In this document: one piece after another, positions 13,663 through 25,712 of the stretch
Position numbering within the stretch: the stretch's first letter is position 1
How the letters are laid out: each line of letters opens with the position of its first letter
Assembly: GCA_015039365.1 (NCBI GenBank)
Contig: WION01000005.1
Coordinates: 558,001 to 622,000, forward strand
Direction: 5' to 3'
Source of the DNA: Amanita rubescens
Taxonomy: Eukaryota; Basidiomycota; Agaricomycetes; Agaricales; Amanitaceae
DNA length: 64,000 bases
Notes under the pieces: model-generated
What the model was told of the DNA's origin: nothing
The model's database searches: none
What the model saw: the letters and a program-made list of their open reading frames with translations, nothing else
Position numbers and translations under genes: made by a program

Positions 13663-16600
13663 CTACTTGGAAAGATCCCGTGCAAAATGGAAGAAGTCTA
13701 CACTGGACGCATTGACCCCATATTTATAAATCTATTTGTGGGTGATTAGAGATACCACAAGTGAAAAGGACCATGGCACTCACAAAGTGTGATGATACGA
13801 AGCTAGAGAACAGTGCTCGTTGATATGAAATCGGTAACCTTTCTAGAAGCGCATCTAGCCCAATTTTTGCAAGGAGGGTCTTGGGCACAGCACGAGTCAT
13901 GACACCTTTCCTGCTGGGAATGTCGTCGAAAAGATCAGAATTTTCCAGCTCGGCTTGTAGATTACTGAGTTTCAGGGATAGTTCGTCGGAAATGAGAGTC
14001 CTGGGCTTGGCCCCTTGCAAACGGGTATGCTCCTTCCAAATGCAGTGGAATTCTGCTGCCGCATTTTCGGTAATCGTCGCTTGGATATCCTTGACGTAGT
14101 TTTGATAGAATTCAGAGGGTTTTCCATCTTTGAAGATCATCAGATCTATGTATTCTTGCGTCGAGAGCGCTAGGCCAGCTAGAACTTCTAATGATGAACT
14201 TGTCACACCACCTGTTACATTACAGAATAAAGTCAGATAGAACCTCGAGCACTTATGTAACTCGTACCCTTGTTGGCACTCGCATCTTTGAAGAGCACGA
14301 CTTTGCGCTTTTCTAGGTGCAGACGTGCCTGTTGTGTAAAGAACAGATTCGCCCCCTCTACAATATATTTAAAGTGAGGTTTGCCATCGGCGTCAACCAG
14401 AGCGGCCACATTCGAGATATTCACTGCCTCTGGCCTGTTCAAATGTGAGACATCCCGTTGCAAAGTCTGGTTAATGGATATTTACCTTCCACCACAAGGT
14501 ATAAACATGTCGGCCTTGAATCGCAAATGGGCAGCGTTGCGGAAATCTGTGCCATCGAGCACAATCTCTCCAGCTATAACAGCGACAGTTCAGATACAAC
14601 CCTGCAAAGTAACATAACATTGCTCACATGGCAATTTGATGTCCGTGTCTTCCACGCGGACAAGATAGCCATCCTTGCCCAATTTCGACGTGTCGAACTT
14701 AGACACGGGGACTCGTAGTTTCGCCAGTCTCACGAGTTCCGCGCGGTCGATTCCATGAGGATCGGCGAGAACACCGCTGCCATCAATTATAGCGATGGTT
14801 TTGTCATTAGATAAAAGAATCTCATCTAACCCAGGTCAGTATAACATAACGAAGGTATCACGGCACATACTAGATCCTAGGTCGCCATCTGGGACCCCGA
14901 TGATAGCAACGTCAGTATTGATATGTATAAGACAACTCACCAGGGCCACCTGTTTGCATTTTGGTAATGTCCTTCTCTCTAAGTCCGAGTTGCTTGTAGA
15001 TACCAAGTACGTATTGACGAATTGACAACGATGTCATGCCGTAGGCGTCGTGCGGAACACCGCCCAAGGTCTGTGCAGTTTTACCTGTCGTAAAGGATTT
15101 CCACCATTCAGCTCCGCGAGATCGGGCATGCACTAGTGACTTAGGTTCAGCCTTCAATGCGGGGTGGCAAATAGAACGTCATACATGCTGCCCAATCCAT
15201 CATGTCCGCGGTACCCTCTATAAATGAATAGGTAAGCTGCCCAGCGCTCCTCGGATGATTGGAACGTACCGTCAGGACCAAAGAAGAGCAATTCGGGTAT
15301 ACCGTAATGGTCAACCAAGCGTTCCTTGATACCTGGACTTTGACCGGGGATGAGCAAATCAATAATGGCCTGGGCTCCGTGTTAGAGAAGTAGAATACCA
15401 TATTGCGACGTGAGTTAACTTACGTCGACATATTTCTCGAAGCAACGTCGCGGGCTTGCACCGATGCTACAGGAATGTTAAGTACTTCCACTACGACAAC
15501 GGGTAAAGTACCCACGATGGGAGAATGGTCCCTTTCGCTCCGCCCTCAGGTATATCCTTGTTCTTCAAAGACTGCGTGGAAGCCAGCGCATAGTTCTCAT
15601 CAAACCTTGCCACCGACAGTCAATTCAAGATTTGAGGAACAAATAATATTAACATACAACATGCGTTGGTTGATTGAATAGACCCTGAGGATTGGACCGG
15701 TCAATAACAATAAGAGCAAGCAGCATAGAAATACATACTCTTTATTTCTCGACATGACCAATCGGATACCGCCGCGAGCGACGTCACGGAAACGGATATG
15801 GAATCCTCTAAAGTCATTACCTGATTGGTTTTCAGTACCTCGACGAACAATCACATTGTGAGAGCCTAACCAATGACAATGAACATTCCAAATGGCTTTA
15901 TGGGATATTCAATCTCGGGTAGGAAATCAGGAGCCAATCGGAAGGATATTGCGACTTTGGTAGGTTGGTAGAAGTTGGTCTTAAGTATATGTCTATACTG
16001 TGGTTACGACTCGGACATTAATACGAGTATTAAAGACGCACCTATTGAAGATAAGGAAGCTTTCGAGGACTTGTAAATCATGCTTGTTTGGCACCGCGCG
16101 GCGTATCTTATCGTACAGTTCCTCGTCGGTGAACTGCTGGGTAGTTTGAAGTCGTTGATAGGAGAGCGTCGGCCTAATGATGCTATGTCAGGAAAAAAAA
16201 CTCCCAAAATGGTCTAGGCCATACATCAATTGTGATGCCTCATCGGCAGCAGGATAATGCTTCATTGCAAAGTTAACATAGAGCAATTGGATCTAGGGGC
16301 CAGGATGAGTCTTTTCAGGGCATGTTTAAATTCAGTATCCTTACCAGCTCAGGATAAGCGTGGATGACCTGCGCGATACTCTCCCGCGTGAAAGTCTCCT
16401 CTCGGAAGCGGCGCTTAATATTGTTGAGCACCTCGGCATGAGTGGTGTCGTTCTCGTCCAGGACGTTCTTGAGTTGGAGATATGCCGTGCCAAGACGATT
16501 GCAAAAGTGTTGCGCAAAAATCCACCCGCAATCTAGGATATATCAATATTACATCCTTTTTTTCGATAAAACAAGATACCGACAAGCATATGTGGCTTCT

Positions 16601-17940
16601 TGAACTGCATGGCTTCCAGGAGACTTGGCTTGGAAATATGGGTTATCCGGGAGGCAGAAAAGAAGAGATGCCTCCTTCATGACCTGGAAAATGGAGTGCT
16701 CGATTGGCGGGGCATTTGCGGTCGGCAGTGGTCTAAGATATAGCGAAATAATGGTTATCCCATTGGAGAATTGCTCTATTTAAAATGAGTATAATGTCTC
16801 ATCGACGTCGAGTGTTTGACTTACCGACATATTTGCGTGCAGAGTATAGTGAATAGAAGTGGTATAAATTGGAAAGGGCACTGATAGATGTAAATGCGGA
16901 TAGAACCGTCAAGGGATGGAAAAACATACCTAAAGTATCGAGAGGTATTGCCCATCTTGTATCCTATAACCATTCTACGTTCCCTTGTTCCTTCGACTTC
17001 GAATACTTCAATAACTGGTCCAAATCTAGCTTCGACATTCCACATAACCTGAAAAATGTATGAGCTAAACGTGACACCAGTGAAACGCGTGCGTCACCTG
17101 CTGGTAAATGTCTAAAGTATTATGTGTTACTTTCTCCAGGAAAACGGAATCCGAGACCGAACGGATGTCGGTTTTCCCGTCTACAACGACGGGCTTGGAG
17201 GGGAAGTTGCATTTTGTCACGAAGTAGCAACGGAGCTGCTGGGAAGCGGTGGCGGAAATTGCACCAGTTGAACGGAACGTTTCCAATCGGTATGCGTTCT
17301 CTTGGGTTGATTTGTCCAAGAACAGTTCATCGATTCTAAAAATATGATATTAGTAAGCAGGATAAAGGTAAAGGTCGAGACAATCAGACTGATGCCCCGC
17401 AACACACACCTCGCTTCGCACGTTGCTCCAGGACCTTCGGTACTGGTCAAACCAGGAGCGCTTGTATGAATGAAAGTCGCTCCGCTTCCATCCTCGTTGA
17501 CTTTTTCAAGGTCGATCACAAGCTTACTGGGATCATGCTTCGTATATGCCATGATCTTGGCGCCAAACAATGCGATTATATGATCCGAAATGACCTCGGT
17601 AGATTCATTCTGAAAGTATGTATCGTCGATGCCAAGATTAGAGTAGAACCAGTTAACTTCTCCGGCGACGAGTTCGCGAGGGATGAAGCCCTGGATGACA
17701 AGTTAGCACCGGATCGATGACGATCGTATGATATGAGATACGAGCCTTGTTGGCGACTTCCTGCTCGACCGAGGCGCGTTGCACTTCTTTGCCTTTAAAG
17801 ACGGGCGTGGTGTAACCGGGGAGGTCCTTGACACGGTTGAGCGAGGATTCGCTCCCGTGGGCTGAGCTGGTCAAAGGAGGACGGAGTGCCGGAACGGCTA
17901 GGTTGGAAGCACCCGGTTGAACGTGACTTTGAGTGGACAT
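13663..17940 (-). CDS. GDH2: NAD-specific glutamate dehydrogenase (large fungal type)
   Basis: About twenty exons assemble from MSTQSHVQPGASNL (17940) to HFARDLSK (stop 13663), giving a protein of roughly 1,050 residues, as expected for the large fungal class. Conserved blocks seen in order: GFIPRELVAGEVNWFYSNLG, GLTSTEGPGATCEAR, FRGFHIRFRDVARGGIRLV, KNKDIPEGGAKGTI, AIIDLLIPGQSPGIKERLVD, FGPDEGTADMMDWA, TLGGVPHDAYGMTSLSIR, DGSGVLADPHGIDRAELV, FIPCGGRPEAVN and KYIVEGANLFFTQQAR. The enzyme oxidises glutamate to 2-oxoglutarate and ammonium with NAD, mainly in catabolism. All junctions fit without any frame repair. The first intron (17691-17745) appears to use a GC donor. A TATA box lies about 40 bp upstream of the ATG. 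Confidence 0.93.
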
Positions 17941-18315
17941 GATGGGGTATAGAAGACAAATCTTAGAGTATAAGAAGGCTTATATAGTGGAAGTGATCGG
18001 CGAATGATACCGTTATTGGGGGCCGTGTCAGGGGCGGTGCTCGGAACTTGAGACGTACACATCCGTTTCAAGCTCACATGATGTTGGATGCAATAAATCG
18101 CTTGCCATTTGAAGCTGGTACGTATGTCAGGTACGTACGCGGTTTTCGCGAAGTGTATTGGTTTTCGGACAAGGTCCGTCCCACGCCGCATCCCATTGTG
18201 TGGGGAAGCCAGTAATCGTAGCCGGCAACTCGCGGAGCATTAGTAAACTTACAATTCAAGTTTTTGCCAACCCAAGATTACACGATCACTTTCATTCTAA
18301 TTCTAATTGTCAACT
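17941..18315. other. Intergenic region between SDR and GDH2
   Basis: This stretch holds the 5' flank of GDH2 (TATA box listed separately) and the 3' flank of the SDR gene ending at 18316. Short ORFs here are shadows. I see nothing else. Confidence 0.5.
17979..17986 (-). promoter_or_regulatory. TATA box of GDH2
   Basis: On the minus strand this reads TATATAAG. It lies about 40 bp upstream of the GDH2 start codon at 17940, a usual place for a core promoter with a short leader. Confidence 0.5.
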
Positions 18316-19773
18316 TCACTCCAACTGGGCCAGACCCTCTCTCATATATTCTTCATACAACGCCTTGTAGTTGGGATGCCAGCGACTTAATGCTGGCCGC
18401 CCTTCGGCTATGTCAGCCGCAGCCCACATGATGCGCAGTTGATCAACTTGTCGCTTGGTTTCATTGTCCGGGCAGACAATATAGAATTCTCCTGCTCGCA
18501 CTTTGTCAAGCATGTACAGCACGGTCTCCTCTGGCGTCCATGCACCCGCGGGTTTCGGCTTTGCGCCGTCATTTCCGGCAAGCGCGGTAAATGTCCAACC
18601 AGGACTACAAGATTGATGATGTCATCATGTGAGAACGAAACAAACCAAAATGGCGCGAAACGCACATAAACAGATGAGCGGTAACATTGCTCGATGGCCG
18701 CTCACGCAATTCGTGGGCAAGACTCTCTGTCAGACTCTTGATAGCTGCCTTGGAGGCGTTGTAAGCGGCGTTTCCACTAATAAAACTGAGTACAACAAGA
18801 TGAGATAAAACTCTTATGTGCTTACGGCGGGTTGGTAATCCCTTGCTTTGATCCCGTATTGATTATCATGGCGGCATTCTCTTGATGGAGCATGGCCTGG
18901 AATATCTCGTACATAATGATGTCGCCCAGTGAACGGAGGACTCACAGAAACGAACGTTTGCTGAACATTTATAACTCTGCACAACGGAATCAGCAACCTT
19001 GATCCAAATCAGGCCAGACTAATGTCTAAAACCCACCCAAAGATGTTGACATCGAAGATCTTGTGCCAGTTGTCCAAACCACGCCACGAATCACCTTTTG
19101 GCGCAATGCCGGCATTGTTAAGAAGCACAGTGACCTGAAGATAGGTGAGTATCCAATTCCGCGAAGTTGTGCGTTGAATAAGGAGGGTCGGGAATAGCAA
19201 TCTGAAACTGAGAAATAATCAAAGGCAAGAGATCGCACGCTCAGCGACAGGTAGGGGACAGGGGGGAGATGGGCAAAGGGTGAACATCAAGCATGCAAGA
19301 GAGAAGTGGAAGCAAGTTGAATCGACGACAGCGTCAGGGAACACGGGTCGTGATTCTCACCTCGGCCCAGGCTTCGTAGACTTTGTCTCTGAGCCTGACC
19401 ACTTCTTCCAACTTTGATACATCGGTGGGTATAATCATAATGTTTGCCTCGCCAACGATGTCGGCAAGTTCTTTGCCTACTGCCTGCAACTGGTCCTTTT
19501 GCACATCTGCAATAGCAATTTTTAATCCCAGCCTGGTAATTTCAACAATCAGGGGCGTTGCAACAAGGGTTTGATACACTAATACTTCGCTAGTTCTATA
19601 GCTGCAGCTCGGCCGATACCGTTGGCTGCGCCAGTGATGACGGCAACACGTCCGGCCTGGATAGTGGGGTGCAAATCGTCTGCGACAGACGGGTTGTCTA
19701 TTTGGTATGAGGTTGTGCTAACGAAACCGGGGCGCAGAGGGGACGCATTGCGACTGGAACGATCAGGAAGCAT
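18316..19773 (-). CDS. Short-chain dehydrogenase/reductase (SDR), second copy of a different subfamily
   Basis: Start chosen at MLPDRSSRNASPLRPGF (19773); the upstream frame is open but is probably leader. Motifs: RVAVITGAANGIGRAAAIEL (cofactor binding), IADVQKDQL, IIPTDVSKLEEV, VTVLLNNAGIAPKGD, INTGSKQGITNPP, then YNASKAAIK with the catalytic Tyr and Lys, and LFIPGWTFTALAGND. Seven or so exons join in phase with 50-65 nt introns. It shares only the general fold with the SDR at 10072-11291. The product likely works on a small alcohol or carbonyl with NAD(P); the substrate is unknown. It ends MREGLAQLE, stop at 18316. Confidence 0.85.
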
Positions 19774-20035
19774 GGATAAAGCTGAAGGGAAGTTATGATT
19801 TGGACGCCGAAGTGTTACAATTTTATAGCTACGCTGGTCACTTGTTTTGGGTACCCGAGCGATTGCGCGATCGCAGTTTCGGATCGCAGTGACAACTCGT
19901 GGGATACGTGGAAAAAAGAATATATAGAGTTTACAAAGACACATGACAGACTAAGGAACGTAGAGCCACGACATAGTAAAGAAAACTGGAAGAACCTGTC
20001 CAGAATCGATCATAAGGTGATGTAGTCCACAAGGC

Positions 20036-22093
20036 TCAGATGGCCTTGGTATTCGTGGTGGCGCCGGGCATCGTCGCCGAACCTCCCTCCATGCCCATCT
20101 TTTTCCTAACCAGCTCAAACGTTTTGAGCATCTTTCTTCTCGCACCTAAAGCTGATACTCCCTTCCCTTCGAGCTGCGCTTCGTCCATTATGACCATGTC
20201 TTGCCACTTCATGCCTTCAAAGTTTGGAGTATATTTGTGCAATCTCAGGCTTCGAAGCCAGGCAGGCACATCATTCAACATGGCCGGATCAACATCGTCC
20301 TCCATCTTTGGCGTTCCGCCCTCGCCCCGGCTGCCAGTACTGGACGCACTCTTCAACCCAGCAGACCTTCCACTAGAAGGACCTCTTCTGTTGTTCTGCG
20401 AGGCGGGGGATATGGGTTGCATTCCGAGCCAATTGCCGGCCTGACCAAATCCGGATGCTGCCATCTGTGCGGCAAGTAGCTGTGCTTCGGGACTTATACC
20501 CATCGCGCTCAATACATTCATGTTGAAGGGGTTCATGGGCGCCATCCCTGCCAACCCGGGTAAACCTAATCCTGGGCTTCCCATGCCCATATTGAAGCCG
20601 CCGCCACCCATCTGCATTCCGAGCCCATTCATTGCATTTGGACCGCCGTTCATATCGTCATGTCCGCCAAATCTGTTCTGGGGTACATTAGAGGGCGGCG
20701 GGCTCCTTGTCCCTGACCAGCCTCCACTAGCGTTCCTCATGCCGCCGCGTGCTTGCGGATTTTGATTATTATGGATGTTTTCGTCCATGATGGATTGGTT
20801 GCCGCCTTCTCTTTCGTTCAAATGCTTGTTACGGCGGTAGACAGTGGGATCACTCATACGAGGGACGCTAGACGTTCCTCCCTTTGACCATTCATTTAGT
20901 TTGTTGGCTGCAGCATCAAGATTTTGTGATGCCAAGCGGGTATCCTTCTGAAACATTGGAACGAGTGGGGTATTGACCATGCTTGCCCAGCTATCGCCGG
21001 ATGGCACAGTAGTTTCGGTAGCTCGCGGAGAACCCAAAGTACCAGAAAACTCAGTACTCTTGGGACGTGCTGAACCGACAGCTTCCGGAACAGTTGTAGC
21101 TTGCTCCGTGACTTGAGTTAACTGAGGCGCACCCCAGGATGCGCGCCCATCTGCACCTGCGGAAGCAAGGACAGGAGCAGAAATACGATGTGCAGCATTG
21201 CTAGCCTTGAGCTCCGCTCTGCGCTGCGCCAAAGTAGCTGCTGCGTCTGAACCACCCGGGCTGACAGCTGAATCAGGAGAAAGATAATTGGAAGAGTTGT
21301 CCAGGGCAAGGGACTGGCGATTTGCGCTGAAGTTGCGAGCAGTAGGTGATTGTGGAAGTCCCGATTTCAGGCCTGGGGACTTGATACTCGCTAGTTTCGC
21401 TTCCATTTGACTCTGCATAGAGCCTAGAGAGGTGTCAGTTACGGGTACGATCACCCGATATGACTATTCTCACCACCCATTGCGGGACTCAGTAGTGCCG
21501 TCATCGGATCGGACCTTGCCATCTGTTGAAGGACAGTGATGAAAAACCGGATTTGAACTTGGGTAGAATGTTGAAGAAGACTGTATAGGGCGGCTGTGCG
21601 CTCTGCTTCTGATAGAACCTTAAACCCTGTGCGGAATTAGAGAGGCGATGAAGGGGAAAGAGAGCAACGTACATTGTTCAATAGCGCTGAGCTCTTCTTT
21701 GAAATTGACATCGAGCGAAGCGGCAGCCATGTCCTCCTGTGTAACCGATGAGTACCAGAGTATGGAATTTAGTCAACGACGTACCAGGGTAGCTTCATAG
21801 TTCTGGAGGTTCTCAAACCACTGGTCCAAAGCTTCCGCTGAGGCTAGTGTAAGTAGGAGATAACGATAAGGGTTAGGGTCGCACCTTCTGGCGTTTGGAA
21901 GATGCTGCTGCCACTGCCCAGGAGTTCACTAGGTAGGTCTTGCGTGGGACTGGGCGCCGGGACGTGGGGAAGCAGGGGGAAGACCCGGAGTTCCTCTGGC
22001 TTGAGGTCCCATCGACTGGCGCACACTGATTTTTGCAGCGTCGGTAGGGCCAGGGGAAGGGCTTGGGCTGGTAGATGGGGGTCGAAGGCTCAT
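20036..22093 (-). CDS. VTS1: SAM-domain RNA-binding protein Vts1 (Smaug homologue), with an apparent +1 frame change near the N-terminus
   Basis: The C-terminus carries the SAM domain ([20 protein letters not shown], then [18 protein letters not shown]), which binds Smaug recognition hairpins in mRNA and recruits the deadenylation machinery. Upstream are the family blocks [36 protein letters not shown] and [20 protein letters not shown], then a long Gly/Met/Asn/Pro-rich linker. Introns are short, one only about 41 nt. The N-terminal exon starts [15 protein letters not shown] (ATG at 22093) and reads [13 protein letters not shown]... to ARPT. There the frame meets TAG, while [15 protein letters not shown] continues in the next frame. 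Skipping one base at ACC-T-AGT (21931/21932) restores the usual Vts1 sequence. No intron solution in phase was found. Confidence 0.85.
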
Positions 22094-22343
22094 TGTGAAT
22101 AGAAAGTAGATGTACAGAAGGTCCTGACGTCGAGTCCTGGGACGCTAGAAACAAACGGAGAGCGTTTGGTCTAGACGAGACCAGCGGAGCCTGCCGGTCT
22201 AGCAAGAGTTGTAAAGGAAAGAGTTGACGATGCAGTGCCCACCAGCGCGTAACCCTCGTGACGCGTGACGCGTGGTATTATTATTACCTAATACGATTAC
22301 TAATTCTTTCCACTTTGGTCCGGCGCAGACGCTCCTTCCTCCC
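22094..22343. promoter_or_regulatory. Shared head-to-head promoter of VTS1 and FZO1
   Basis: The start codons at 22093 (minus) and 22344 (plus) are 250 bp apart, so both promoters must lie here. I see an AT-rich run around 22270-22300 (TATTATTATTACC) but no clear TATA box for either gene. Confidence 0.5.
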
Positions 22344-24848
22344 ATGGACGCACAGAAGCACCGCAGAGTAGAGGATATCCAGGATGGGTACATTAGACTT
22401 AAGGGCATGCGCGTATATTTTATTTCTCTGTTTTTTTTACGTGCTCACTGGCCTCTAGGCTCGCCAGTGCCATTGATTCAACCAGACAGGTGCTCATCGA
22501 GTTGACCACCTTCAACAAGGACAAGTGGATCGTCAGGTATCCTCAGTTCCGCGACCATCAATCACAGGAGCCTGCCCAATCTTCTTCCGGCCTGCTGCTC
22601 CCTCTCCTTTGCAGACAACACTTCGTTCGAAACCAACATCGTCTTTCCAGATGCCTTTAAAAGCGCGACATTCCCCGACCCTTCCGAGAGCGGGGCTGAT
22701 TCTGCTGCGCCGTTGATCCCCACGGACGAATTGACTGTGCTGCATCTCGACTTGAAGCTTGGTGCTCATACGTCACCGTCTTCCGCTGCTTCTCTCGTGA
22801 CTCAACTAGAGAAGTCCTCCATCGCAAATCTCCTCGACGAACGTATCAATGCCGCAATTTCCCACATCGACAAACTGCGCTTGCGTGTAGAGGATACATC
22901 ATCCAAAGTCCTCGTCACAGGTGACCTCAATGCCGGAAAATCCACCTTTGTAAACGCTCTTATCCGCCGTGAAGTCATGCCCGTGGATCAGCAGCCATGC
23001 ACAACTGCTTTCTGCGAGGTGCATGACGCAGCGGAGAACCACGGTAAAGAAGAAGTGCACATCGTTAAGGAAGGCACTGTCTACGACGTACACGACGAAT
23101 CCACCTATACCAAAGGTACAATTTCCGACCTCGAACAGATCGTCGCCGAGAACGAGGACACCCAACAAATGATCAAGGTCTATCTTGCTGACACTCGCGC
23201 CCCATCCGAATCTCTTCTCAACAACGGCATCGTCGACATTTCGCTAATCGACGCACCCGGACTTAACCGTGATAGTCTGAAAACGACGGCTGTCTTTGCT
23301 CGCCAAGAGGAGATCGACGTTGTCGTGTTTGTTGTCTCGGCTGAGAACCACCTTACCCTGTCAGCACGGGAGTTCTTGCGGAATGCAAGTAACGAAAAGG
23401 CGTATCTATTCATTGTTGTCAACAAATATGGCCATATTCGGAACAAAGACAAGTGCAAGCGCTTGGTCCTTGAACAGATCAAAGAGTTGAGCCCTCGCAC
23501 CTATGAAGATTCTGATAATCTTGTCCACTTTGTGGATTCGGCCGCAGCTCTCCAGCCTTACGCTGTTAATCCTACTTTCGATGATCTTGAAACCGCCCTT
23601 CGGACCTTCATTCTCGAGAAACGTTCGAAATCTAAACTTCAGCCTGTGTTAACGTTTCTATCAAAGGTCTTGTCAGACCTCGATGTTATCGCGAAAGCAA
23701 ACTCCATCGTCGCCGATCATGAAATTCATCAGGCGCATGATGAACTCTCAGTTTTACGACCAGTGCTTGAGAAGATGAAGAATGGATGCGCTGCAATGGA
23801 TGAATGTCTGGAGGCGGTAGAAGAAGATGGGGCATCTAATGCACTCAAGAAAGCAAGGGATATCCTAACTGATGCTCTCGATCGCCTTGGGCAAGGAAAA
23901 CTTGGGGTCGATCGACCGTCTGTTTCTATGCCTCCCTATCCCGGATTTTTCGGCATTTGGGACTATGTTCATGATGTTAAAAAGGCTTTACTCACGAGCC
24001 TTGATGAGGCCGTTAAACTTGCTGAGGATGAGGCGCGGATTATCACAACCCGTGGCGTCAATCGTATCAGATCACTTGAAAACGAACATCTTCCCGAAGG
24101 TGTGGAACGCAGCAGGCGCGTGTTTATGCCTGAAGCTATGTTTAGCGCCGTCCGCAGAGGAGCAAGAGGCATCAAATCACGTCGTTCCTCTTCAGTCATC
24201 GTCGCGGGTGGTTTGCATGGACTTGGCATCGGTATTGCCCAGAAACAAGACATGCTCGAGACCACCTTCTTTGATCTCTTCGATCTGCCGCACGAGTGCT
24301 CTGTTCATTTCGGTAGTGGAAAAGAAGCAGACGATGAAGAAACATCCGGTTTCACCGCTTTGTCCATCGTCGGTTATACCGCCGGTGCACTAACAATGGT
24401 TGGCGGACCGGCGATTGGTATCCGTGGATTGATTGGATCCATCGTTTGGGTGACGGATATATTCGAAAACGAGTCTGCTCGCAGATGGGTGGCGCCTATC
24501 CTTGGTGTTGCTACTGTGGGATTAACGGTACACCTGATTGTTGGATTGCCATACTCAATTCCGCGGACGGTGGGCAGACGTATTCGGGCATCCATTCGCA
24601 ACGACGGTGGGAAGGACGAGGCTTTCGTCGAATCCCATGCCGAGCGAGTGAGCAAGGAAACGCGCAAAGTCCTTAGACTAGCCTCATGGGATCTGCGCCA
24701 GAAATTCAAAGGCGTAATGGACGACCGTGAACAAGCGGTGCGCGTTTCAGAAGAAATAAAAAGGAGCGCACTGGGGGCCAAAGACTGGTTTGCAGAGGTT
24801 GTCAAGAGAACCAGCGAAATTCGTCTCCAGCTGATAGAAGAAGCTTAA
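22344..24848 (+). CDS. FZO1: Mitofusin, mitochondrial outer-membrane fusion GTPase
   Basis: The long last exon encodes a dynamin-like GTPase: P-loop GDLNAGKSTFVNAL, switch PCTTAF, DAPG, and VNKYG. A heptad-repeat region follows, then a two-span membrane anchor (ALSIVGYTAGALTMVGGPAIG and WVAPILGVATVGLTVHLIVG), and a C-terminal coiled coil. Fzo1 tethers and fuses mitochondrial outer membranes. Exon 1 starts MDAQKHRRVEDIQDGY (22344). Its junction to LASAIDSTRQVLIELTTFN needs a GC donor at 22409, 4 nt before a GT. Between KWIVRYP and SLSFADNTSFETN the frame moves by +1 somewhere in 22531-22570. Only an improbable 31 nt intron (22537-22567) or a skipped base explains this. The GTPase and anchor regions are intact. 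Confidence 0.88.
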
Positions 24849-25712
24849 ACGACCATCCTACGCATAATTTACTACGACATGTACATGGAACATGCATCTG
24901 ATTGTGTAAGTTTTATCGCCCTTGAACGCATTTTTCATTTCTCCTAATCAGATGACGTTCTAGACATGCACTTCCTTGTCCACGTTCACTATCATTATGT
25001 TTGCCTACCCCTTTGATTCTTCACTGCCGTTCACCTGCCGTTTCCCGTGCTACCCTGCCTAGATTATACTCACCTCAATCCCACTCCTAGTACTCTTACG
25101 CAATCAATTGCTCATCGCTGATGCTACTATGCGTTTTATGCCTACTACATTACATTTGTAGACTGTATTAGCTTGAAGAAGAATATAGTTGTCTTTTCGA
25201 GTCATCTTCACCCTGGGTACGGTACGACAGTTTGTGGGAGAATGCCGTAACTCGCTTAGTTACCCGTATCGCCCCTTCTCTTTCATAGGGGCGAACACTC
25301 TTTGGAAAAATCGTAACTGACGCTCATGTTACCGCCGATGCAGAAAACATTTATAGAACTCTCGGTGAGTTCTCTACACCCTGTTTCATCCACGAAAAGG
25401 AGTCGACAAACATGTTGGAGGGAGCACGGGAGCTATCGTAACTGATATTGAATGGGACTAAATATTGCTTATGTAGTCGACTTTTACATATAAGGCTTGA
25501 CTCAGGTGCGTTAAATTTCTGGCCGGTAGCGAAGGTCCGCCAACCGCAAGCAAGATCTTCCACGCTATCCATTCTGGGCAGCTTGATTGACAGCTGTGAA
25601 TTTGATAGAAGTCAGTAGTGTGATGCTAGTATAAATCACTGGGAACCACCAGCATTTTACGTGTCCTGCTCTACCTTTTATACCCTAGCAAACGGAGTTT
25701 AACTCTCCAATT
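24849..25712. other. Intergenic region between FZO1 and epoxide hydrolase
   Basis: The first part is FZO1 3' flank; the rest is the 5' flank of the epoxide hydrolase gene. A minus-strand ORF (25351-25572) has no recognisable features. I see no repeat or RNA gene. Confidence 0.45.

Noticed and set aside
22525..22716. ORF at the 5' part of FZO1
   Set aside because: It is the third frame of FZO1 exons; the other two frames carry the conserved sequence.
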